Assembly (NCBI RefSeq): GCF_020329505.1
Contig: NZ_JAGKJJ010000002.1
Location: 124,001-188,000 of the forward strand
Reading direction: 5' to 3'
Length of the DNA: 64,000 bases
Source of the DNA: Bradyrhizobium semiaridum
Lineage (GTDB): Bacteria; Pseudomonadota; Alphaproteobacteria; Rhizobiales; Xanthobacteraceae
The notes beneath the pieces were generated by a model, which was not told the origin of the DNA, searched no databases, and was given only the letters and a program-made list of their open reading frames with translations. Every line of letters begins with the position of its first letter. Position 1 is the stretch's first letter. This document shows, piece by piece, positions 8,234-16,658 of this stretch. Position numbers and translations under genes: made by a program.

Positions 8234-9649
8234 ATGTCGCAAAACATCCGAAAAATGACTCGATTGTTGCTGCTTTCGGCAGTCGTCGCTTCGGTGCTGG
8301 CAACCCCTGCCGCCGCGCAGGGGCTGACCGAGCAGCAGCAGTTTGCCCGCGGCATCTATCAGGAGCTGGTCGAGATCGACACCACCACCGCGACCGGTGA
8401 CACCCAGAAGGCGGCGGAGGCGCTGGGCGCACGGCTACGCGCGGCCGGCTTCCCCGAGGGCGACGTCCACGTGTTCTCGCCGGCGCCGCGCAAGGGCAAT
8501 CTCGTGGCGCGGCTGCGCGGCTCCGGCGCGCGCAAGCCGATCCTTTTGGTCGCCCATATCGACGTCGTTCCTGCCAAGCGCGAGGATTGGTCGTACGATC
8601 CGTTCAAGCTGACCGAGGAGGGCGGATATTTCTACGGCCGCGGCTCTAGCGACGACAAATACATGGCGGCCACCTTCGTCACCAACCTGATCCGCTACAA
8701 GAAGGAGGGCTACAAGCCCGACCGCGACATCATCATCGCGCTGGAGACCGACGAGGAGATCCTCGACGCCGACGGCCTCGGCATGCAGTGGCTGCTCAAG
8801 AACCACCGCGACCTGATCGACGCCGAGTTCGCCCTGAACGAAGGCGGCGGTGTCGGCCTCAAGAACGGCAAGGCGATCCGCAACAGCGTGCAGACCAGCG
8901 AGAAGGTCTCGACCAGCTACAAGCTCACGGTGAAGGACCGCGGCGGGCACTCGTCGCTGCCGCGCAAGGACAATGCGATCTACCGACTCGCCGAAGGTCT
9001 GGTTCGGCTTTCGAAGTACGATTTCCCGCTCAATCTCAACGAGACCACCCGGATCTATTTCGCGAAGACGGCCGAGACCGAAAGCAAGCAGAACGCCGAC
9101 GACATCCGCGCCATCCTGGCGCCACAGCCCGATCCGGCGGCGCTGGCTCGGCTGTCGGAGAATCCGGGCTACAACGCCCAGCTCCGCACCACCTGCGTCG
9201 CCACGATGTTGCAGGGTGGCCACGCCATCAATGCGCTGCCGCAGCTTGCGGCCGCAGGGGTGAATTGCCGGATCCTGCCCGGCGAGCCGGTCGAGAGCGT
9301 GCAGGCCCAGATCGAACGCGTGCTCGCCGACAAGCAGATCGAGGTGGTCGGCGGCCAGGCGGTGCTGAGCCCGCCATCGCCGCTCAACGAGGAGATCATG
9401 GGATCGATCGAGAAACTGTCGAAGGAGTTCTGGCCGGATGCTGCGATCGTTCCGGTCATGAGCACCGGCGCCACCGACGGCAGCTACCTGCGCAATGCGG
9501 GGATTCCGACCTACGGCCACTCCGGGCTTGCCGCCGATGTCGACGACAACAGGAACCATGGCAAGGACGAACGCGTGGCGGTGAAGTCGTTCTACGAGGG
9601 GCAAGAGTATCTCTATCGTCTGGTCAAGATGCTCGCCGGCGGCAAGTGA
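8234..9649 (+). CDS. Exported M20 family metallopeptidase/deacylase
   Basis: About 471 residues with an N-terminal signal (LLLLSAVVASVLATPAAAQG). Di-zinc M20 motifs are present: LLVAHIDVVP (His ligand and Asp), GRGSSDDKYM (bridging Asp), ALETDEEI (catalytic Glu pair) and a C-terminal His in TYGHSGLAADVDD. The lid/dimerisation region contains KDRGGHSSLP. Family members remove C-terminal amino acids or N-acyl groups. A GGGGAGAG Shine-Dalgarno site precedes the ATG. The stop overlaps the next start (TGATG). It may feed the amine or amino-acid chemistry of the neighbouring genes; the substrate is not predictable. Confidence 0.85.
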   Translation: MSQNIRKMTRLLLLSAVVASVLATPAAAQGLTEQQQFARGIYQELVEIDTTTATGDTQKAAEALGARLRAAGFPEGDVHVFSPAPRKGNLVARLRGSGARKPILLVAHIDVVPAKREDWSYDPFKLTEEGGYFYGRGSSDDKYMAATFVTNLIRYKKEGYKPDRDIIIALETDEEILDADGLGMQWLLKNHRDLIDAEFALNEGGGVGLKNGKAIRNSVQTSEKVSTSYKLTVKDRGGHSSLPRKDNAIYRLAEGLVRLSKYDFPLNLNETTRIYFAKTAETESKQNADDIRAILAPQPDPAALARLSENPGYNAQLRTTCVATMLQGGHAINALPQLAAAGVNCRILPGEPVESVQAQIERVLADKQIEVVGGQAVLSPPSPLNEEIMGSIEKLSKEFWPDAAIVPVMSTGATDGSYLRNAGIPTYGHSGLAADVDDNRNHGKDERVAVKSFYEGQEYLYRLVKMLAGGK

Positions 9650-10467
9650 TGGCGGAGCGCGCAAGAACGACACGCGTCGCGGTCGCCGGTCTCGGGGCGA
9701 TCGGCGCCGACGTCGTCAAGGCGCTCGATCAGGGCATCGACGGCCTGATGCTGGTCGCGGTCTCGGCGAACAGCCCGGAGAAACACCGCAGCTGGCTCGC
9801 AGAGCTCAGGACGGCGCCGGAGATGGTGCCGGTCGAGCAGCTCGCCGAGGTCGCCGACGTCGTGGTCGAGTGCGCGCCGAGCAAGATGGTGCGCGCGATC
9901 GTGGCGCCGGTGGTCGAACGCGGCAAGACCGCCGTGGTGCTGAGCGTCGGCGCGCTGCTGCAGAACGAGGACCTCGTCGATCTCGCGAAAACCCATGGCG
10001 GCCAGATCATCGTGCCGACCGGCGCGCTGATCGGGCTCGATGCGGTGACCGCCGCAGCGGAAGGCACCATCCATTCGGCAAGGCTCGTAACGCGCAAGCC
10101 GGTCGCGGGCCTCCTCGGCGCGTCGTATCTGGTCGAGAACGACATCCGGATCGAAGGCATCAGGGAGCCGGTGCGCGTGTTCGAGGGCAGCGCGCGTGAC
10201 GCCGCGAAGGGCTTTCCGGCCAATCTCAACGTCGCGGTGGCGCTGTCGCTGGCCGGCATCGGGCCGGATCGCACCCGGGTCGAGATTTGGGCCGATCCGA
10301 CGGTGACGCGCAACACCCACCGTATCGACGTCGATTCCGACGCGGCGCGGTTCTCGATGACGATCGAGAACATTCCCTCCGACAATCCGAAGACCGGCCG
10401 CATCACCGCGCTGTCGGTGATCGCCTGCCTGCGCAAGCTGCGCGCTTCACTGCGGGTCGGGACGTGA
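9649..10467 (+). CDS. nadX: Aspartate dehydrogenase (NadX type)
   Basis: About 272 residues: an N-terminal Rossmann domain (VAVAGLGAIGADVVKALDQG) followed by the aspartate-dehydrogenase catalytic domain (LVTRKPVAGLLGAS, the conserved GFPANLNVAVALSLAG, and TRNTHRIDVDSDAARFSMTI with the putative catalytic His). The enzyme oxidatively deaminates L-aspartate with NAD(P)+ to iminoaspartate, the precursor for quinolinate and NAD synthesis. It starts within the stop of the M20 gene (TGATG) and overlaps the next gene by GTGA. The neighbouring nicotinamidase supports a link to NAD metabolism; a catabolic role in amine/amino-acid use is equally possible. Confidence 0.8.
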   Translation: MAERARTTRVAVAGLGAIGADVVKALDQGIDGLMLVAVSANSPEKHRSWLAELRTAPEMVPVEQLAEVADVVVECAPSKMVRAIVAPVVERGKTAVVLSVGALLQNEDLVDLAKTHGGQIIVPTGALIGLDAVTAAAEGTIHSARLVTRKPVAGLLGASYLVENDIRIEGIREPVRVFEGSARDAAKGFPANLNVAVALSLAGIGPDRTRVEIWADPTVTRNTHRIDVDSDAARFSMTIENIPSDNPKTGRITALSVIACLRKLRASLRVGT

Positions 10468-11093
10468 CGGCCGTGAGGATTGCACCCGACGATCTGCTGC
10501 TCGTCATCGACGTGCAGAACGATTTCTGCCCGGGCGGCGCGCTGGCGGTCGCCGACGGCGATGCCGTGGTGCCTGTGGTTAACCGGCTGGCGGAGCGGTT
10601 CGACCACGTCGTGCTGACCCAGGACTGGCACCCGAAGGGCCACAGCTCCTTTGCCACCTCGCATCCGGGTGCCGCGCCGTTCTCGTCCGTCTCCATGCCC
10701 TACGGCCCGCAGACGCTGTGGCCCGACCATTGCATCCAGGGGACGAAGGGCGCGGCGTTCCATCCAGAGCTGGTGACCGACCGGGCTGAGCTGGTGATCC
10801 GCAAGGGATTTCGCGGCGCGATCGATTCCTACTCCGCGTTCTTCGAGAACGACCGGACGACGCCGACTGGGCTCGCCGGCTATCTGCGGGAGCGCGGCCT
10901 CAAGCGCATCGTCATGGCAGGGCTCGCGACGGACTACTGCGTGCAGTATTCGGCGCTCGATGCGCGCCGTCTCGGTTTCGACACCACGGTCGTGCTGGCG
11001 GGCTGCCGTGCCATCGATCTCGCCGGCTCGCTCGCGGCCGCCGTCGCGGCCATGACGGGGGCCGGCGTCGCGCTCGTGGACGACGTCGCCTGA
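10464..11093 (+). CDS. pncA: Nicotinamidase/pyrazinamidase
   Basis: 209 residues from a GTG at 10464 that overlaps the nadX stop (GTGA). Isochorismatase-fold features are complete: the catalytic Asp in LVIDVQNDFCPGGAL, metal ligands in TQDWHPKGHSSF, catalytic Lys in VIRKGF, and the nucleophilic Cys in GLATDYCVQYSALDA. It converts nicotinamide to nicotinate in the NAD salvage route. Coupling to nadX suggests coordinated supply of pyridine nucleotide precursors. The length is normal for PncA. Confidence 0.9.
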   Translation: MTAVRIAPDDLLLVIDVQNDFCPGGALAVADGDAVVPVVNRLAERFDHVVLTQDWHPKGHSSFATSHPGAAPFSSVSMPYGPQTLWPDHCIQGTKGAAFHPELVTDRAELVIRKGFRGAIDSYSAFFENDRTTPTGLAGYLRERGLKRIVMAGLATDYCVQYSALDARRLGFDTTVVLAGCRAIDLAGSLAAAVAAMTGAGVALVDDVA

Positions 11094-11153
11094 GCGGGAT
11101 CGCGGAGGCAAAAACCGTTGTTTTGACTGGCCTTTTGTTCTAATCCGCGGTCG

Positions 11154-12167
11154 ATGAGCATATCTAGCGGAGACCCTGTGGCGGGACAGGTTTTACGGAT
11201 CGGGACGCGCAAGAGCGCGATGGCGCTGGCGCAGACCGAGGAGGTCGCGCGGCTATTGCGCGCCTCGGCGCCGGACCTCGCCGTCGATGTCGTCAAGTTC
11301 GAGACCCGCGGCGACCAGGACCAGACCAGCAAGCTGCTCCGCCATGGCGGCAAAGGCGGCGCCTTCGTCGCCGAGATCCGCGAGGCGATGCGTGCGGGCA
11401 CCTTGCAGGCCGCGATGCATTCGCTCAAGGACGTGCCGGGCAATGAAGAGACGCCGGGTCTCGTGATCGCGGCGCTGCTGCCGCGCGATGCCGCCAATGA
11501 TTGCCTCGTGCTGCGGCCCGGCCTGTCGCTTGACGCCTTCCGTGCCGCGCGCGGCAAGGGAATGATGATCGGCACCAACGCGGTGCGCCGCGCCGCCTAT
11601 CTGCGCCGGCTGTTCCCCGAAGCCACCGTGATCCACTTCCGCGGCGCCGCCGATACGCGGGTCGCAAAACTCGATCGCGGCGACAAGCAGCGGCTGCCGG
11701 GGGGCGGCGAGGTCGGACCGGCGGATGCGCTCGTCATGGCGCGCTCCGGGTTGGAGCGGATCGGCCTCACCGCGCGCATTGCGCATGATTTCTCGGTCGA
11801 TGAGATGCTGCCGGCGGTCGGCCAGGGTATCGTTGCGGTCGAATGCGTCTGTAACGACTGGGTGACGCGCGCCCGGCTGGCGCTGATCGATAACGCGCCA
11901 TCGCGCTTGGCCGCGGAGGCCGAGCGCGAGGTGCTATGGGTGCTGAACGGCCACTGCAATTCGCCGATCGCCGGTCACGCCACGCTGCAGGGCGCCGAGA
12001 TGACGCTGCGCGCCTCCGTGCTCGACGAAGCCGGCGCCGGCTTCATCGAGGTGACGCGGCGAGGGCCGGCCGATCGGCCGCGCGAGCTCGGCCGCGCCGT
12101 CGGCATGGAGCTGCTCGACAAGGGCGCTGCCGAGATCATCGCCCGCACGCGGCCGGACGAGCGTTAG
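11154..12167 (+). CDS. Divergent hydroxymethylbilane synthase (porphobilinogen deaminase) homologue
   Basis: 337 residues from the ATG at 11154. HemC landmarks are recognisable but altered: AAMHSLKDVP with the catalytic Asp, IGTNAVRRAAYLRRL with the Arg pair, FRGAADTRVAKLD replacing the usual RGNxxTRL, AVGQGIVAVEC, and GHCNSPIAG in place of GGCHVPI. Cys268 would carry the dipyrromethane cofactor. The standard enzyme joins four porphobilinogen molecules into hydroxymethylbilane. No hemD, hemE or hemH is nearby; the gene follows pncA by 60 bases. It may be a second paralogue with a specialised role. Confidence is high for the family and lower for activity. Confidence 0.8.
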   Translation: MSISSGDPVAGQVLRIGTRKSAMALAQTEEVARLLRASAPDLAVDVVKFETRGDQDQTSKLLRHGGKGGAFVAEIREAMRAGTLQAAMHSLKDVPGNEETPGLVIAALLPRDAANDCLVLRPGLSLDAFRAARGKGMMIGTNAVRRAAYLRRLFPEATVIHFRGAADTRVAKLDRGDKQRLPGGGEVGPADALVMARSGLERIGLTARIAHDFSVDEMLPAVGQGIVAVECVCNDWVTRARLALIDNAPSRLAAEAEREVLWVLNGHCNSPIAGHATLQGAEMTLRASVLDEAGAGFIEVTRRGPADRPRELGRAVGMELLDKGAAEIIARTRPDER

Positions 12168-12185
12168 CGATCCGCACGCCAATCC

Positions 12186-12971
12186 TCACGTAATGTCGGC
12201 GAAATCGCCGTGCCGGCCTTTGCCACCGGCAAAACGGCGCGCGCCGGCCTCGGTCTCGCCGGTCGCGACGGTCGCGAGCCCGAGGCGGAACTCGTTCAGC
12301 GTGGCCTGTTCCCAGCCGAGCTCCCACTGCTCGATGGCGGAGAGCCGGTCGCTGCGCAGCGCAGCCTGCGGCAGGCGGCACAGCTCATGGGCGAGCCGTC
12401 GCGCCTCGGCAAGCGCACTGCCCGGCGCGACGACACGGTTGGCCAGTCCGATCGCGCCGGCCTCCTCGCCCGAGACGCCGCGCCCGGTGAGGATCATGTC
12501 CATCGCCCGGCTGTGGCCGATCAACCGCGGCAGGCGCACGGTTCCGAGATCCATCAGGGGTACGCCGAAGCGCCGGCAATAGACGCCGAAGGTGGCGTCG
12601 CGCGCCGCGACGCGCAGGTCACACCAGATCGCAAGCTCGAGCCCGCCCGCCACCGCCGGTCCCTCGATCGCGGCAATCACCGGCTTCGACAGCTTCATCC
12701 GGGTCGGGCCCATCGGGCCGTCGCCGTTCTCGACGCGGTGGCCGCGATGGCCGGCCGCGGTGCGCTTCAGATCGAAGCCGGCGCAGAACGCGCCGCCTGC
12801 GCCGGTCAGGATCGCGACCGACAGCGCGGGATCGCGGTCGAAGGCGCGAAAGGCGTGTGCCAGCCCCTGTGCGGTCTCGGGATTCACCGCATTGCGCGCC
12901 GCGTCATAGCGGTCGATCGTCACGATCGCGACCGCCTGCTCGGTTTGGTATCTGACGGTCGGATGCTCCAT
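12186..12971 (-). CDS. Enoyl-CoA hydratase/isomerase (crotonase) family protein
   Basis: 261 residues. The oxyanion-hole segments are present (AGGAFCAGFDLKRT and PAVAGGLELAIWCDLRVAA). The position of the second catalytic Glu of true hydratases is not obvious in the following segment (FGVYCRRFGVPLMDLGTVRL), so the reaction may differ from water addition. It is transcribed 18 bases after the Rieske oxygenase gene on the same strand and probably belongs to the same small catabolic operon. A CoA thioester substrate is inferred from the family. Confidence 0.8.
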   Translation of the reverse strand: MEHPTVRYQTEQAVAIVTIDRYDAARNAVNPETAQGLAHAFRAFDRDPALSVAILTGAGGAFCAGFDLKRTAAGHRGHRVENGDGPMGPTRMKLSKPVIAAIEGPAVAGGLELAIWCDLRVAARDATFGVYCRRFGVPLMDLGTVRLPRLIGHSRAMDMILTGRGVSGEEAGAIGLANRVVAPGSALAEARRLAHELCRLPQAALRSDRLSAIEQWELGWEQATLNEFRLGLATVATGETEAGARRFAGGKGRHGDFADIT

Positions 12972-12989
12972 GCTCGGGTCCTCGATGAA

Positions 12990-14120
12990 TCAGCGTGGGT
13001 TCATGCCGCGGTCGATGGTCGCGGCCAGGTTGCGATGAAAGTGCCTGATCGCACCTTCGAACAGGCCGAAGGTGAAATGGTCGTTGGCGCGCGTTGCGAG
13101 GCCGCGCTGCGCGGCGCAAGCCATCTGGCGGTCCTCGGCGGCGCCGGCGGTGACGAAATCGCGGCCCTGCGCAACGGCGGCGCGGCCGTCCTCCGCCGCG
13201 ATCTGGTTCGACAGCGTGTAGGTGACGAGGCGGGTGCGGCCAGCCGCCAGCGGCTCCAGTACCGTCATCAGCCGGTTGGTCGGGAAGGTCGAGAGCATCA
13301 CGTTCGGGAACAAATGATAGACATGCGTCAGCATGCCGTCGGTCCTGCGCTCGCCCGGCGGCACATTGCGCAGCTTCTCGATGCGCCGGTAGGGGAAGCT
13401 GATCCGGCTGTTGCGGCCGAAGGCCTCGATCACGTTGAGATTGTCGTATTGCAGCGGATAGAACGTATCCTGATGCGTCGAGCGGATGTGATAGCCCTCG
13501 AGGAATCCCTCGGCGACGATCTTCCAGTTGGCCTCGACCTCCTGCGTATTGGTCGAATACAGCGTCCAGTCGTCGCCGAACAAGGTCGGCATGTCGGTGG
13601 CGTCGGATGCCGCGGCGGGATCGTCCTGGGAGACGAACACCAGGCCGCCGCGCTCGATGCAGGTGACCGGCACGAGACCGTGCGTGGTCTTGTCGAGACC
13701 CGGAAAACCGTGCTCGTCGGGGATGCCGCGCAGCCGGCCGTCGAGGCCGTAGGTCCAGCCGTGATAGCGGCAGGTCAGTGCCTTCCTGCAGCCGGTGCCG
13801 TCGACCAGCTGCACGCCGCGGTGGCGGCACGCGTTGCGGAAGGCGCGCGCGACGCCGTCGGCGCCGCGGATCGCGATGATCGGCGTCAGCGCCGCGTCGC
13901 GCGCGACATAGGCGCCGATCTCGGCCAGCGCGGCGGACGGACAGAACGGCGTCAGCGTGCGACGGAACGCGTGGGCGATCTCGGCAGCGAAGCGGTCCTG
14001 CGACAGATAATGCGCGACCGGTTCGTGCCAGACGCCGTCGCTGAGGTCGGTCGATTTCGCGTCGATATGCTGCAGGATCCGGTCGACGACGGAAGCTTCG
14101 TCCGCGAGTTGCGCCCTCAT
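12990..14120 (-). CDS. Rieske-type ring-hydroxylating oxygenase, alpha subunit
   Basis: About 376 residues from the ATG at 14120, which has a good GGAGGG ribosome site. The Rieske [2Fe-2S] ligands are C98-x-H100 and C117-x2-H120 (NACRHRGVQ ... LTCRYHGWTYG). The mononuclear iron site includes H211 and H216 in EGFLEGYHIRSTHQD. The C-terminal SRPBCC domain would bind the substrate. No reductase, ferredoxin or beta subunit lies alongside, so electrons must come from proteins encoded elsewhere. The divergent regulator next to it is truncated, so control may be disturbed. Confidence 0.87.
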   Translation of the reverse strand: MRAQLADEASVVDRILQHIDAKSTDLSDGVWHEPVAHYLSQDRFAAEIAHAFRRTLTPFCPSAALAEIGAYVARDAALTPIIAIRGADGVARAFRNACRHRGVQLVDGTGCRKALTCRYHGWTYGLDGRLRGIPDEHGFPGLDKTTHGLVPVTCIERGGLVFVSQDDPAAASDATDMPTLFGDDWTLYSTNTQEVEANWKIVAEGFLEGYHIRSTHQDTFYPLQYDNLNVIEAFGRNSRISFPYRRIEKLRNVPPGERRTDGMLTHVYHLFPNVMLSTFPTNRLMTVLEPLAAGRTRLVTYTLSNQIAAEDGRAAVAQGRDFVTAGAAEDRQMACAAQRGLATRANDHFTFGLFEGAIRHFHRNLAATIDRGMNPR

Positions 14121-14217
14121 CGCTGCCCTCCGCTGGCTCGGCCGGCCTGTCGACCGGCTCGATATGATGCGTAGAATCCGACATTGCGGCTCTTGCGACA
14201 AGCGAAAGCGTGACGTT

Positions 14218-14240
14218 TCGGATGAATGACATTCATCCGA
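14218..14240. promoter_or_regulatory. 23-bp perfect palindrome upstream of the Rieske oxygenase gene
   Basis: Arms TCGGATGAATG (14218-14228) and CATTCATCCGA (14230-14240) flank a single central base. It lies about 100 bases before the oxygenase start, exactly at the truncated end of the LysR remnant. It is a candidate operator for a dimeric regulator; which one is unknown. Confidence 0.5.
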
Positions 14241-14784
14241 GATCGACAGCGGGCGGCGCAGGCCGCTAGGATCGGCCGAGACCTCGAACCGCAATGTCGA
14301 TTTCGACACCGAGATGTTCGATGCCGGCATCAGCTTCGGGCCCGACAAGGCCGAGGGCGTCGTTGCGCATCGCTTGATGGACGTCAGGACCGTTCCGGTC
14401 GGCACGCCGGCGCTGGCACGGCGGCTGAAGCTGCGCACGGCTGCCGACCTCGGCCGCGCCGTCCTGATCGAGGTGTCGACATTCCCCGCCGCGTGGCCGC
14501 TCTGGTTCAAGCATGCCGGCGAGACCGTACCGCAATCGGCGCGGGCGGTCGCGGTCGACAGCTTTGTGGCGGCGCTGCAGGCCGCCGAACGCGGCGCCGG
14601 GATCGCGCTCGCGCTCGAACCGTTCATTGCAGAAAGTGAACGGCGCGGCACCATTCGCCGGCTCCTGCCGGTGAGCCACATGACCGGCAGCTATTGGCTG
14701 GTTCATCCACCGGGCGCGCAGCGCAGCCGCGCGCTGCAGGCGTTCAAGAGGTGGCTGCTGGCCGAAGTTGCGAGGGAAAGCTAG
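14233..14784 (+). pseudogene. LysR-family regulator remnant (effector-binding half only)
   Basis: The open frame encodes only the C-terminal co-inducer domain of a GcvA-like LysR regulator: SNRNVDFDTEMFDAGISFGP, then VPVGTPALARRLKLRTAADL, AVAVDSFVAALQAAERGAGI and the end SYWLVHPPGAQRSRALQAFK. A full LysR protein needs about 300 residues with an N-terminal HTH; here only about 180 codons are open and no HTH is encoded upstream, where the divergent oxygenase gene begins. The only in-frame ATG (14314) has no ribosome site. The position, divergent from the oxygenase gene, is where an intact LysR activator would be expected, so a 5' deletion is likely. Confidence 0.75.
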
Positions 14785-15473
14785 CTCGTCCGCAGCGGCC
14801 AGCTACCGATGATCCGGAAGCGTGAGCCGCCGTCGTCCTGCTTGAACAGGGCGATGCGGTCGACTGCGAGCGTAGCAAGGCCGGTCGCGGCAAACCGCTC
14901 GCGCAGCCACGCCACGATCGGGCCGCGCCGCTCGTCGCTCAACCGTCCGGTCAGCGTCATGTGGAAGCGGAATTCCTCCATGACGTACGGATAGCCCCAG
15001 CGATCGAGATATTCGCATTGCCGTGCCGACAGCTTCGCCGGGTTGCGCCGCGCACGATCCTCCGGCGTCAGCGGTGCGCGGAACGCGTCGAACTCGGTGA
15101 CGCAGTCGGCGGCGAGCTGCTGCAGATCATCGGAGCGCCTGGCCGGGATCACCGCGATGAAGCCGCTGATCGCATCGACCACCGGCTCGATCAGCGGGAT
15201 GCAGCGTGGGCGATCGGCGAAGGCGGCACAGGCGTCGAGCAGCTCCGCCTCGCACTTGCCGTCGGCGAGCGCCATCGGAGCCTTCAGCGTGGCGTGGAAT
15301 CCGTATTTGCGCGGGTCCTGCGTCAGCTCGCGCCAGTCCGGCGCGACGCCGTCGGGGAAGGGCAGATCGCCGCCCGAGGCCGCGTCGTAGCCGAGCATCG
15401 TGGCGCCGAAGCGGTGCAGCTCGCTGTCGGCTGATGGCGCATGGTAGATGGCGTAGCGCGGGAAGTTGCCCAT
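14781..15473 (-). CDS. DUF1045 phosphonate-operon protein, 2H-phosphoesterase fold
   Basis: 230 residues belonging to the putative phosphonate metabolism protein family (DUF1045). It carries the two HxT motifs of 2H phosphoesterases, HATLKAP (residues about 60-66) and HMTLTG (about 170-175). 2H enzymes open cyclic phosphates. Since no PhnP-type cyclic ribose phosphodiesterase is present in this locus, it could fill that step (5-phosphoribosyl 1,2-cyclic phosphate to ribose 1,5-bisphosphate); this is inference. It is the last gene of the minus-strand phosphonate unit, 12 bases after the PhnM-like gene. Its stop at 14781 overlaps the end of the LysR remnant. Confidence 0.85.
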   Translation of the reverse strand: MGNFPRYAIYHAPSADSELHRFGATMLGYDAASGGDLPFPDGVAPDWRELTQDPRKYGFHATLKAPMALADGKCEAELLDACAAFADRPRCIPLIEPVVDAISGFIAVIPARRSDDLQQLAADCVTEFDAFRAPLTPEDRARRNPAKLSARQCEYLDRWGYPYVMEEFRFHMTLTGRLSDERRGPIVAWLRERFAATGLATLAVDRIALFKQDDGGSRFRIIGSWPLRTS

Positions 15474-15485
15474 GGATCAGCCCGG

Positions 15486-16658
15486 CTACGCTGCCGCAAC
15501 CGTCTTGCGCGGCGCGAGCGAGTGAACGAGGCAGCTTGCATCCGCCAGATGCACCAGCCGGCCGGCGGCGATGACGGCCACGATGCGCGGCCGCAGCGGC
15601 ACCTGGTCGTCGACCAGGATGATGTCGGCGCGGCGGCCGGCGGCGAGCACGCCGCGATTGTCGAGCCCGGCGGCGCGCGCCGGCGCCGCGGAGATCAGGT
15701 CCCACGCCTTGGCGAGCGGCAGGATGCCGTCGCCGGCGAGGCGGAAGGCGGCGAGCAGCTGTGCCGGATAATAGTAGTCGGACGCCAGCACGGAGCAGAG
15801 GCCCTTGGCGATCATGTCGGACGCCCTGGTCCAGCCGGTGTGGCTGCCGCCGCGCACCACGTTGGGCGCGCCGAACACGATGAAGTCGCCGGCCGCGGCG
15901 GCATCGCGCGCGGTCTCCTCGTTGACCGGGAATTCGGCGATCGTGGCGCCGAGCGCGCGAAACTCCTGCCGCATCGCGGGGGTGTTGTCGTCATGCGAGA
16001 GCATGCGCACATTGGCCTCGCGCGCGGCGGCGGCAAGCCGCGCGATCGAGGCCGGGACTTCGGGGCGGCGCGCGACGACCTGATCGATCAGCTCGTTGAA
16101 GGCCTCGAGCGAGAGCCCGGCGCGCTCGGCGGATTGATTGCGCTTCTTCGGTTTGACGTTGCTGTGGTCGTTGAAGGCGAACAGATCGATGCGGCCTTCG
16201 CTGAGCCACCGGATGATCTCGGCTTCGGCGGCGAGATTGTGGGTCTCGTGGCGCAGATGGAAGCGCGTGTCGGCGGCGAGCTGCGGGCGCAGCGCCTCGA
16301 TCGCGTCGAGCAGCTTGCGCGCATTCTCCGCGCTGCGCAGGCCGGGCTCCCATGACCAGGTCGTGCCGTGATAGACGGTGGTGATGCCGTTGGCGATCGC
16401 CTGGCGGTCGCTGTCGATCAGCGCGACGTCGATCGGGAAGTCGACGCCGGGGCGCGGCATCATCTGCCGCTCGAAGGCGTCGCCATGCAGATCGATGATC
16501 CCCGGCAGCACCAAGAGCCCGCCGGCATCGATATGCAGCGCGGCGCGGCCCTGCTCGGCATCGAGCGCGCCGATGTCGCGGCCCGCGGTCCGCAGCGAGG
16601 TCTCGACGAAGGCGCCGTCGATCAGCGTGCGTCCGCCTGCGATGAAAATGTCAGTCAC
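15486..16658 (-). CDS. phnM: PhnM-like alpha-D-ribose 1-methylphosphonate 5-triphosphate diphosphatase (first copy)
   Basis: 390 residues of the amidohydrolase superfamily. The start motif differs from the second copy ([20 protein letters not shown] versus GLIELHTDHLEMHYVPRPKV at 27 kb), but the core signatures persist: [45 protein letters not shown] and [15 protein letters not shown]. PhnM removes pyrophosphate from the ribosyl-triphosphate intermediate before C-P cleavage. The ATG at 16658 overlaps the hexapeptide transferase stop (ATGA). Because a canonical phnM sits in the phnG-N operon, this copy may act on a different phosphonate intermediate or be redundant. Confidence 0.82.
   Translation of the reverse strand: MTDIFIAGGRTLIDGAFVETSLRTAGRDIGALDAEQGRAALHIDAGGLLVLPGIIDLHGDAFERQMMPRPGVDFPIDVALIDSDRQAIANGITTVYHGTTWSWEPGLRSAENARKLLDAIEALRPQLAADTRFHLRHETHNLAAEAEIIRWLSEGRIDLFAFNDHSNVKPKKRNQSAERAGLSLEAFNELIDQVVARRPEVPASIARLAAAAREANVRMLSHDDNTPAMRQEFRALGATIAEFPVNEETARDAAAAGDFIVFGAPNVVRGGSHTGWTRASDMIAKGLCSVLASDYYYPAQLLAAFRLAGDGILPLAKAWDLISAAPARAAGLDNRGVLAAGRRADIILVDDQVPLRPRIVAVIAAGRLVHLADASCLVHSLAPRKTVAAA

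Noticed and set aside
11123..11144. Promoter-like TTGACT and TCTAAT upstream of hemC
   Set aside because: The two hexamers are only 10 bases apart, too close for a sigma-70 promoter.
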